From an uncultured Clostridia bacterium (GTDB lineage: Bacteria; Bacillota; Clostridia; Oscillospirales; Acutalibacteraceae): DNA of 6,174 nt. The stretch spans positions 1 to 6,174 of the forward strand of contig CALWMQ010000226.1 in the NCBI GenBank assembly GCA_944382025.1, given 5' to 3'. The notes under the pieces were generated by a model. It ran no database searches and was not told the origin of the DNA. It worked only from the letters and a program-made list of their open reading frames with translations. Both the position numbers and the translations under genes were made by a program. The stretch's first letter is position 1; each line of letters opens with the position of its first letter. This document shows, in pieces, positions 1 to 5,253 of this stretch.

Positions 1-230
1 TCGGAACCTTCCATGGCCCATAGCGCCCGGAGCCCCATTTCGTCCAGCATCGCGGTAATTAAGCCGCCGTGTACCCGGCCGGGATAGCTTTGGTGCTGTT
101 CCCGGTACTGGAAAAGCGTCATCACACTGTTATCCTCCATGGAGTAGAAGGGCGCTTTTAAGCCATAAGGATTATCCAGCCCACAAATAATACACATGCG
201 ACTGTTCCGCTGTTTGGCAATTACTTTCAT
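1..230 (-). CDS. PaaI-like hotdog-fold thioesterase (partial, N-terminal 76 residues)
   Basis: The ATG is the complement of 228-230, and the frame stays open to the left edge, so only the N-terminal 76 codons are present. The start is supported by an AGGA ribosome site (complement of 240-243) nine bases upstream. Near the N-terminus is a CxxCG segment (Cys13 and Cys16) followed by NPYGL, as in small PaaI-like proteins that begin CxxCGxxNPxGL. HGGLITAMLDEMG at residues 54-66 is the typical HGG plus Asp/Glu helix of the 4HBT/hotdog superfamily, whose members hydrolyse acyl-CoA thioesters in the cytosol. Family members are usually about 130-170 residues, so roughly half is outside the window. 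The acyl substrate cannot be told from this fragment. The gene is divergent from the deacetylase gene, with no visible functional link. Confidence 0.85.
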   Translation of the reverse strand, partial: MKVIAKQRNSRMCIICGLDNPYGLKAPFYSMEDNSVMTLFQYREQHQSYPGRVHGGLITAMLDEMGLRALWAMEGS

Positions 231-419
231 GCTGTCACATCCTATCAAGAAATTGAACCCCATATGCACCTGTTTTTGTCTTGTTATGGGTTTCGGCGGA
301 AAAAGCAGGAATTTCCGAAAGAAAAGCCATACTTCCACATAAACTAAAAGACGGTGCATATAGTGGTATGGGAAGAATTGGGCGGGGATATCGTCCAGAG
401 GGAAAGGGCGGTTGGAAGT
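231..419. other. Divergent intergenic region between thioesterase and pdaA
   Basis: This 189-base gap separates two divergent genes and should hold a promoter for each. I see the thioesterase ribosome site (complement of 240-243) at its left end and AG-rich sequence (398-409) before the pdaA start at its right end. No pair of -35/-10 boxes with 16-18 base spacing is convincing on either strand. AT-rich stretches at 251-290 and 330-362 are the likeliest places. No hairpin terminator or repeat was found. Confidence 0.4.
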
Positions 420-1253
420 ATGGTTATCGTACTGAAGAAAAAGGTACTAGCGGCTGGGGCGATATGCCTGGCGGTGCTGATTGCGGTGCCGTTTCTGGTG
501 AACGTGATGGCAAACCGGGCAGCGGCCGCTGCTGCGGCCTCCATTGTCAACTGGGGGCTGCGGTTCCATGAGGATGGCCGGACGCCTACAGGCAACGCCA
601 CATCGGAATATCTGAAGCAATTTGGCGCCTATTATGTAGGCCCAACGGCGTCGGCGGGGGATGGGGAGCCAAAGAAAATCTACCTGACCTTTGACGCCGG
701 CTATGAGAACGGGTATACCCCTGCCATTCTGGACGCTCTGAAAAAGCACAATGTCAAGGCATGCTTTTTCCTGGTAGGCAACTATATCCAGACCAGCCCG
801 GATCTGGTGAAACGGATGGTGGAGGAAGGCCATATCGTGGGCAACCACACCTATTCCCATCCGGATATGTCCAAAATTGCGGATCAAGCATCGTTTGAGA
901 AAGAAATGACGGCATTGGAGACGGCGTACCGGGAGGTTACCGGCCAGGAAATGTCCAAATTCTACCGGCCGCCCCAGGGAAAATACAGTGAGAAGAATTT
1001 AGAAATGGCCCAGGAAATGGGGTATCACACTTTTTTCTGGAGTCTGGCTTATGTGGACTGGTACAAAGACAAACAGCCCACACGGGAACAGGCGTTTGAT
1101 AAGCTGCTGTCCCGGATCCACCCGGGGGCTATTGTATTGCTTCACAGCACTTCCCGAACGAATGCGGAGATCCTGGATGAGCTACTGACGAAATGGGAAG
1201 CGGCGGGGTACACGTTTGGCACGCTGGACGAATTGGTGGAGCCGGTATCATAG
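420..1253 (+). CDS. pdaA: PdaA-type polysaccharide deacetylase (delta-lactam-biosynthetic de-N-acetylase)
   Basis: This is a carbohydrate esterase family 4 (NodB-fold) protein of 277 residues. B. subtilis PdaA removes the N-acetyl group from muramic acid, a step towards muramic-delta-lactam in spore cortex. An N-terminal signal anchor follows KKK (residues 6-8) and spans about 9-30; an Ala-rich stretch (35-40) leads to the exported domain. Motif 1 is LTFDAGYENGYT (89-100), with Asp92 as the putative base. Motif 2 is GNHTYSHP (141-148), with metal-binding His143 and His147. Motif 3 is RPPQGKYS (183-190), motif 4 is VDWYKD (212-217) and motif 5 is LLHS (240-243). The YENGYT and FFWSLAYVDW context matches PdaA better than generic chitin deacetylases. 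The second Asp of the canonical TFDDG is Ala here (Asn in B. subtilis PdaA). A GTG at 354 would add 22 residues but lacks a ribosome site and places charged residues before the anchor, so ATG 420 is preferred. The site for ATG 420 is only moderate (AAGGG at about 405-409). Confidence 0.88.
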   Translation: MVIVLKKKVLAAGAICLAVLIAVPFLVNVMANRAAAAAAASIVNWGLRFHEDGRTPTGNATSEYLKQFGAYYVGPTASAGDGEPKKIYLTFDAGYENGYTPAILDALKKHNVKACFFLVGNYIQTSPDLVKRMVEEGHIVGNHTYSHPDMSKIADQASFEKEMTALETAYREVTGQEMSKFYRPPQGKYSEKNLEMAQEMGYHTFFWSLAYVDWYKDKQPTREQAFDKLLSRIHPGAIVLLHSTSRTNAEILDELLTKWEAAGYTFGTLDELVEPVS

Positions 1254-2363
1254 GAGGCGGAATGCCGCTGCAGCGCCCCACAGGGCAGCCAGCATAGTCA
1301 CGTTGGCGATGGTGAACACCAATAGGTATCGCAGAGGCCTGGCCCCCGGGGTTTTGACATAGAAGCGGAAGGAAATGAGGCTGGCCAAAGAGGCAATCAG
1401 GGTACCCAGTCCTCCCAGATTGGTTCCCACCAGCAGGCCCTGCCAGTTATCGGTAAAATTGGATAAGAGAACCGCCGCCGGGACATTGGATAAAAGCTGG
1501 CTAGCCAGTACCGATGTACCGGCGGCGCTTTGGGCTGTCAGTCCCTCTAATAGCTGGCGTACCGGCTGAATCCGTTCCATATTTCCGGCGAAGACAAAGA
1601 AACAGACAAAGGTTGCCAGCAGGCTGTAATCCACTCTGGCCAGTACCGGGCGGTCGGCCAGCAGGAGGAAGGCCAGTACAGCGCCGGTCAACAGCCAATA
1701 AGGCAGCAGGCGGAATACGGTCAGCAGGCAGGCGGCAAACAGAACCAGGTATCCTGTGAGAAGGCGGAGGGAACGGATAGAATCCCTGGAGGCGAACCGG
1801 ACCTCAACCGCTTCACTTCTGGGAAGCAGGGCGGCGGCCGACAGGATAACCAGGCTCAGCAGAGTAAGGGGTGACATCACCGTGAAAAAGCGGAAAAACG
1901 ATATGTTGTATTTGGCATAGAGGAAAAGGTTCTGAGGGTTTCCAACGGGAAGCGCCATACTGCCCAAGTTGGCTGCCAGTGTTTGGAGAACCACAAGGGG
2001 CAGGATTTCCCGTGGCCGGCCGATCATGGTCAGCACCAGGATAGCGAAGGGCACAAAGGTAATCAAGGCGACATCGTTGGTGATGAACATGGAGGAAAAG
2101 AAAGGGAGCAGGACCAGCAGCAGGCGAATGAGACGGATTTCCTTTTTACCGGCGAGAAGCCGCTGGGCCAGTACACCGAATACACCGCAGCGCTGGAAGC
2201 CGGCTACCACAGACATGAGGGAGAACAGCAGGCAGAGCACGCGGAAATCAATGGAACGGAGGGTATCGGCGGAGAGAGGCGCCCAGAACAAGGACAGCAG
2301 GGCTGCCAGTAAAGCGATACAAAGGACGGCTTCCTTTTTGAGAAAGGCGAGGACAGCGTTCAT
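1248..2363 (-). CDS. SLC13/CitMHS-like ion transporter (ArsB/NhaD-type permease)
   Basis: This 371-residue protein is almost entirely hydrophobic, with about ten membrane segments. It belongs to the ion transporter superfamily that includes citrate, dicarboxylate, arsenite and Na+/H+ carriers. Landmarks are FITNDVALITFVPF (93-106), GSMALPVGNPQNLFLY (134-149), SQLLSNVPAAVLLS (288-301) and NLGGLGTLIASLASLISF (315-332). These resemble the paired re-entrant 'SNVP' and 'TNDVA' motifs and the Gly/Asn-rich substrate-site loops of the two inverted repeats. Most family members have 420 or more residues, so this is a compact version. Substrate is not predictable; citrate, another anion or arsenite-type transport are all possible. 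The start is set by an AAAAGGAAGT ribosome site (complement of 2371-2380) with eight bases to the ATG. An extended -10 promoter lies about 50 bases further upstream. The last codons overlap the end of pdaA on the other strand by 6 bp. Confidence 0.82.
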   Translation of the reverse strand: MNAVLAFLKKEAVLCIALLAALLSLFWAPLSADTLRSIDFRVLCLLFSLMSVVAGFQRCGVFGVLAQRLLAGKKEIRLIRLLLVLLPFFSSMFITNDVALITFVPFAILVLTMIGRPREILPLVVLQTLAANLGSMALPVGNPQNLFLYAKYNISFFRFFTVMSPLTLLSLVILSAAALLPRSEAVEVRFASRDSIRSLRLLTGYLVLFAACLLTVFRLLPYWLLTGAVLAFLLLADRPVLARVDYSLLATFVCFFVFAGNMERIQPVRQLLEGLTAQSAAGTSVLASQLLSNVPAAVLLSNFTDNWQGLLVGTNLGGLGTLIASLASLISFRFYVKTPGARPLRYLLVFTIANVTMLAALWGAAAAFRLL

Positions 2364-2420
2364 AACACAGACTTCCTTTTGACTGGAGCAGGGCCCAAAA
2401 CCCTATTTTACAATTCTCAT

Positions 2421-2449
2421 ATTATAGCACAGGGCGAGGCGTATGGGAA
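2421..2449 (-). promoter_or_regulatory. Sigma-A-type extended -10 promoter for the SLC13-like transporter
   Basis: On the minus strand, a perfect TATAAT (complement of 2421-2426) is preceded by TGC (an extended -10 TGn, complement of 2427-2429). A TTCCCA -35 (complement of 2444-2449, 4 of 6 consensus bases) lies exactly 17 bases upstream. The predicted transcript would start near 2414, leaving a leader of about 50 bases that carries the AAAAGGAAGT ribosome site. No operator-like repeat overlaps it. Confidence 0.72.
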
Positions 2450-2478
2450 GTTTTTTTATCTGATAGAGGAAATAGGGG

Positions 2479-2507
2479 TTGCAAAGGGACAGGAATGGGG
2501 GTAATAT
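2479..2507 (+). promoter_or_regulatory. Possible promoter for the MATE efflux gene
   Basis: TTGCAA (2479-2484) and TAATAT (2502-2507) are separated by 17 bases, each matching 4 of 6 consensus positions. A transcript starting near 2514 would have a leader of about 44 bases before the TTG start at 2558. It lies just upstream of the gene, back to back with the transporter promoter. The boxes are imperfect and there is no extended -10, so this is a moderate candidate. Confidence 0.4.
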
Positions 2508-2543
2508 GACAAAAGACCGGTTAGACGGTGTTCTGGGACGTGG

Positions 2544-2548
2544 AAGGA
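2544..2548 (+). promoter_or_regulatory. Ribosome binding site deciding the TTG start of the MATE gene
   Basis: AAGGA (within GGAAGGA) ends nine bases before the TTG at 2558-2560. The in-frame GTG codons upstream (2528, 2540) lack a comparable site. This spacing equals that of the next two genes on this strand, which supports TTG as the true start. Confidence 0.6.
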
Positions 2549-2557
2549 TGTGGCGCT

Positions 2558-3961
2558 TTGAAGGCTTTTGTAAAGGACAGGCTGTTTTACCGCAGCTTTT
2601 TTTCTTTGACAGGTATGCTGGCGCTACAGAACATTATAACTTTCAGTGTCAACCTGGCGGACAATATGATGCTCAGCCGGTATAGTACCGATGCCATGAC
2701 CGGGGCTTCCATGGTGAACCAGATCCAGTATCTGCTGCAGATGCTGATTATGGGTGTAGGGGAGGGGCTGATTGTGCTGGCCTCCCAATACTGGGGAAAA
2801 CGGGATACAGAGCCGATCCGCCGCCTGACCTCCATCGGCCTGTGGCTGGGGACGGCTATGGCCTTGGTGATGGGAGTAACAGCGTTTCTGGCACCTCAGG
2901 GAGTCCTGGGTCTGCTGACCAACCAGCAGGTATACATAGTGGAAGGAGCCAAATATCTGCGGATTATCTGCTTTTCTTATCCCCTGTTTGCCATGACCAA
3001 TGTACTGCTGGCAACCCTGCGCAGTGTGGAAACGGTAAGAATCGGCATGGTAGTGTCCGGTTCCACCCTGCTGATCAACTGCTGTTTGAATTTTCTGCTG
3101 ATTTACGGCAACTTTGGGGCGCCTGAACTGGGAATCCGGGGTGCGGCTATCGCTACCTTGATTTCCCGGGTGGTGGAACTCCTGATTGTCTGCGTTTATG
3201 TGAGCCGCTTGGACAAAAAGCTGCGTTATCGATGGAGAGAACTGAAGTATTTAGACAGAAGGCTGCTTCGGGATTTTCTCCGTTCAGGTCTGCCTGTTAT
3301 TGCCTCCAACGCCAGCTGGGGAGTAGCTATGGCGCTGCAGATGGCGATTCTTGGCCGGCTGAAAGGGGTGCTTCCCGCCAACAGCATTGCTGTCACTGTT
3401 TTTCAGATTGTATCGGTTGTCTCTTACGGCGCGGCCAGTGCCTCCTCGGTGCTAATAGGCAAGACAGTAGGAGAAGGGCGGATCCAGGACGCTAAGCAAT
3501 ACGCCAAAACTCTGCAGATCCTATATCTGTTGATCGGAGGGGCTACCGGACTGCTGCTGTTTGTCGGGAAAAACGGGATTGTTGACTGGTTCCTGCCCGA
3601 TGAAGCCACCAGGGCCTTAGCCTTACAGCTGATGACAGTGCTGTCGGTAACGGTAGTGGGAACCTCTTATCAGGTAGCGGTCCTTACGGGGATTGTCCGC
3701 GGCGGCGGGGATACCCGGTTTGTGTTCTTTAATGACATGATTTTTATGTGGGCCATTGTGCTGCCCTGTTCCGCTTTAGCGGCCTTTGTGTTCAAATGGC
3801 CGCCGGTGGCCGTGTTTTTCTGCCTGAAATCGGATCAGATCCTGAAATGTTTCGTGGCGGTCATCAAGGTGAATTTTGGAAGCTGGATCCGGGTATTGAC
3901 ACGGGAGGTAGACCAAGGGGCTCCCGAAGAATGCCGGAAACGGCAAACTGGCCAGGCCTAA
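2558..3961 (+). CDS. MATE-family multidrug efflux transporter
   Basis: This 467-residue, 12-helix membrane protein belongs to the multidrug and toxic compound extrusion family, which exports drugs or metabolites using a Na+ or H+ gradient. The N-terminus, with LFYRSFF then LALQNIITFSVNLADNMML (21-39), is typical of bacterial MATEs, including an Asp (35) in the first helix. MVNQIQYLLQMLIMGVGEG and later GIRGAAIATLISR mark the first half. LAVLTGIVRGGGDTRF-like sequence, with RGGGDTRF at 381-388, is the family hallmark in the second half. Length matches the usual 440-470 residues. The start is most likely TTG 2558: it has the AAGGA site and gives MKAFVKDRLFYR, a normal MATE beginning. A GTG at 2528 would add ten poorly fitting residues. 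Substrate is unknown. The gene may continue into the ECF gene 170 bases downstream. Confidence 0.9.
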   Translation: MKAFVKDRLFYRSFFSLTGMLALQNIITFSVNLADNMMLSRYSTDAMTGASMVNQIQYLLQMLIMGVGEGLIVLASQYWGKRDTEPIRRLTSIGLWLGTAMALVMGVTAFLAPQGVLGLLTNQQVYIVEGAKYLRIICFSYPLFAMTNVLLATLRSVETVRIGMVVSGSTLLINCCLNFLLIYGNFGAPELGIRGAAIATLISRVVELLIVCVYVSRLDKKLRYRWRELKYLDRRLLRDFLRSGLPVIASNASWGVAMALQMAILGRLKGVLPANSIAVTVFQIVSVVSYGAASASSVLIGKTVGEGRIQDAKQYAKTLQILYLLIGGATGLLLFVGKNGIVDWFLPDEATRALALQLMTVLSVTVVGTSYQVAVLTGIVRGGGDTRFVFFNDMIFMWAIVLPCSALAAFVFKWPPVAVFFCLKSDQILKCFVAVIKVNFGSWIRVLTREVDQGAPEECRKRQTGQA

Positions 3962-4116
3962 GGCCCTGCCGCAAGCGCCGGCGGGGAAGCTGTCGGGAGC
4001 TCCGTGCCTCAAACCGGGAGGTCCTGGACGCGTCCCTTGGAAGCCGCATGGCTGATGTCCTGCGGAGGTTGGTAAATCTGCTGGCGGCTGCACGGCGGCC
4101 GCGGGGAAAAGATAAG
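3962..4116 (+). ncRNA. GC-rich structured leader upstream of the ECF-S/DUF1893 gene (candidate cis-regulatory RNA)
   Basis: This non-coding stretch between the MATE stop and the ECF-S ribosome site is visibly GC-richer than its flanks and can form several hairpins. The best is an 8-bp stem, CCCTGCCG (3964-3971) with CGGCGGGG (3979-3986), one G-U pair and a 7-base loop, starting three bases after the MATE stop. Others are CCTC (4007-4010) with GAGG (4018-4021), CCGCA (4044-4048) with TGCGG (4061-4065), and GCGGC (4084-4088) with GCCGC (4098-4102). GGACGCGTCC (4026-4035) is self-complementary. There is no U-tract, so this is not a standard terminator. ECF S-component genes are often controlled by vitamin riboswitches, but I do not recognise the conserved cores of TPP, FMN, cobalamin, THF, preQ1-I or T-box elements. 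An unclassified leader, or merely a GC-rich spacer, are both possible. Confidence 0.3.
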
Positions 4117-4122
4117 AAAGGA
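4117..4122 (+). promoter_or_regulatory. Ribosome binding site fixing the ECF-S/DUF1893 start
   Basis: AAAGGA lies nine bases before ATG 4132. The reading frame remains open upstream to 3748, but that extension overlaps the MATE gene out of frame and the GC-rich leader. This site is therefore what decides the start. Confidence 0.75.
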
Positions 4123-4131
4123 CGAATTCCC

Positions 4132-5097
4132 ATGAGAAGAAAAACGGCTTATCCCCTGGTGATAACAGGCCTGTTGACAGCCGTCGGCCTTATTTTACCG
4201 TATGTTACCGCCCATGGCTTTGGGATGCCGGGCACCCTGCTGCTTCCGATGCATCTTCCGGTACTGTTGTGCGGGTTGCTGTGCGGGCCGTATTATGGGG
4301 CACTGTCAGGGCTTGTGATCCCAGTCCTGTCCAGTCTGCTAACCAGCATGCCTGTCCTGTACCCTATGCTTCCCATTATGGCGGCCCAGTTGATGGCAAT
4401 GGGAACAATCAGTGGGCTGCTGTACCGGAAAGGGCGATGGCCGCTGATTTTAGCGCAGTTGACAGCCACCCTGAGCGGATGGGTATGTTATGGCCTGATT
4501 TTTGGGGTTTTGCTGATGGCGAATGACGGGACTCTGAAGGCTCTTACAGTAACCGCGGCGGTGATAAAAGGGCTACCGGGCATGGCGATTCAGCTGGTAC
4601 TGGTTTCCCTGCTGGTATCTGCGGTAAACAAGAGCCGGAGTGGACGGGAACTTGGGAAACGAAAGGAAGTTATGGACCGGGCAAAGGATATGATCCGCCG
4701 GAAGGAAGCCTCTTGTGTTGTGACACGGGACGGCGCAATCCTCTACACCGGTGATGGGCGGGGGATATCCCCGCTGATCAGGGTGTATGAGAACGATCCG
4801 GATAAGCTGGCAGGATCCGCGGTGGCGGACCGAATTATCGGAAAAGCGGCGGCCATGGTTTTGGTGCTGGGCGGCGTATCGGCGGCCTACGGAGAGGTCA
4901 TGAGCGCCGCTGCCCGCGACTATTTGGAAAGCCATGGTATAGCCGTCTCGTTCGGCCGGTGCGTGGAGATGATCTCTTCAAGAGATAAAACCGGGATTTG
5001 CCCGATTGAGCAATCGGTTTTAGAGATTGATGACCCGGCGGAGGGATATACTAGGATAAAAAATAAGATCCAAACCTTGGCACAGCGTGTGGGGTAA
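4132..5097 (+). CDS. ECF transporter S component fused to a C-terminal DUF1893 domain
   Basis: The 321-residue protein has two parts. Residues 1-165 are hydrophobic with about six helices and resemble substrate-binding S components of energy-coupling factor vitamin transporters. Key landmarks are PMHLPVLLCGLLCGPYYGAL (39-58), the LSSLLTSMPVLYPMLP loop (66-81) and a short Ala-rich helix before AVNKSRSGR. After a basic linker (166-180), residues 181-316 match DUF1893, typified by Thermotoga TM1506, which has a cytidine-deaminase-like fold. Landmarks are CVVTRDGAILYTGDGRGISP (195-214), AVADRIIGKAAAMVLVLGGV (230-249), LESHGIAV (265-272) and RDKTGICPIEQ (284-294). The HxE and PCxxC zinc motifs of active deaminases are not visible, so ligand binding or sensing is likelier than deamination. 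S components need shared EcfA/A'/T partners, which are not in this window. The substrate is unknown. The start is ATG 4132 with AAAGGA nine bases upstream. Confidence 0.83.
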   Translation: MRRKTAYPLVITGLLTAVGLILPYVTAHGFGMPGTLLLPMHLPVLLCGLLCGPYYGALSGLVIPVLSSLLTSMPVLYPMLPIMAAQLMAMGTISGLLYRKGRWPLILAQLTATLSGWVCYGLIFGVLLMANDGTLKALTVTAAVIKGLPGMAIQLVLVSLLVSAVNKSRSGRELGKRKEVMDRAKDMIRRKEASCVVTRDGAILYTGDGRGISPLIRVYENDPDKLAGSAVADRIIGKAAAMVLVLGGVSAAYGEVMSAAARDYLESHGIAVSFGRCVEMISSRDKTGICPIEQSVLEIDDPAEGYTRIKNKIQTLAQRVG

Positions 5098-5171
5098 TTC
5101 CACAGAAGCGGGGGAAGAGGATCATAAGGTTGTATGGCTGGCAGAGCATGCTGGGTTGAGACCGTGTGATT
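5098..5171. other. Gap between ECF-S/DUF1893 and the glycosidase promoter
   Basis: Nothing coding is seen here. There is no GC hairpin followed by a T-run, so no intrinsic terminator for the upstream gene is evident and read-through into the glycosidase remains possible. An AGCATGCT palindrome (5145-5152) is too short to interpret. Confidence 0.4.
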
Positions 5172-5191
5172 CCGGAATTGACAGGTTCCGG
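5172..5191. repeat. Perfect inverted repeat bracketing the -35 box
   Basis: CCGGAA (5172-5177) and TTCCGG (5186-5191) form a perfect 6-bp inverted repeat with an 8-base centre. The centre begins with the TTGACA -35 box. The position suggests a dimeric regulator site rather than an RNA hairpin, because it lies upstream of the predicted transcription start. Confidence 0.5.
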
Positions 5192-5206
5192 GGATTGTGC
5201 CACAAT
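5178..5206 (+). promoter_or_regulatory. Sigma-A-type promoter of the GH13 glycosidase gene
   Basis: A perfect TTGACA -35 (5178-5183) is followed after exactly 17 bases by CACAAT (5201-5206, 4 of 6). The -10 is preceded by TGC (5198-5200), giving an extended -10. Transcription would start near 5213, about 40 bases before the ATG at 5254. The promoter is overlapped by two inverted repeats, which suggests tight repression. Confidence 0.7.
5194..5206. promoter_or_regulatory. Palindromic operator candidate overlapping the -10 box
   Basis: ATTGTG (5194-5199) and CACAAT (5201-5206) form a perfect inverted repeat around a single central C. The right arm is the -10 box itself. TTGTG/CACAA half-sites are seen in some LacI-family operators, including the left half of lacO, and LacI- or GntR-type regulators commonly control alpha-glucoside genes. 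A bound dimer would block the promoter directly. The regulator is not in the window. Confidence 0.55.
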
Positions 5207-5253
5207 AAACCCAGGCGCCGTCGGGACAGATGGCAGGAAAGGAGCGGTTCCCT

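Noticed and set aside
354..419. N-terminal extension of the deacetylase from GTG 354
   Set aside because: No ribosome site precedes GTG 354, and the extra 22 residues put charged sequence ahead of the signal anchor. ATG 420 gives a normal anchor directly.
447..887. 146-codon minus-strand open frame inside pdaA
   Set aside because: It is antisense to conserved CE4 motifs and has no protein-like features of its own.
1969..2382. Plus-strand open frames antisense to the SLC13-like transporter
   Set aside because: The translations are Arg/Ser- or Gln/Glu-rich low-complexity shadows of hydrophobic codons, and no ribosome site supports them.
2407..2426. TTTACA (2407-2412) with TATAG as a plus-strand promoter
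   Set aside because: The spacing is about ten bases, far too short. At 17-base spacing the sequence is CAGGGC, which is not a -10 box.
2451..2457. Run of seven T as an intrinsic terminator
   Set aside because: No GC-rich hairpin precedes it on the plus strand, and it lies in a divergent promoter region where a terminator is not expected.
2506..2685. Short plus-strand frame from ATG 2506 after GGGGG
   Set aside because: It overlaps the MATE gene in another frame and its translation has no recognisable features.
3964..3986. Strong hairpin after the MATE stop as a terminator
   Set aside because: The 8-bp stem is followed by AAGCTG rather than a U-run, so a standard intrinsic terminator is not supported. 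It is kept as part of the leader candidate.
3748..4131. 128-residue upstream extension of the ECF-S reading frame
   Set aside because: It overlaps the MATE gene out of frame and the GC-rich leader, has no family resemblance, and ATG 4132 has a well-spaced AAAGGA.
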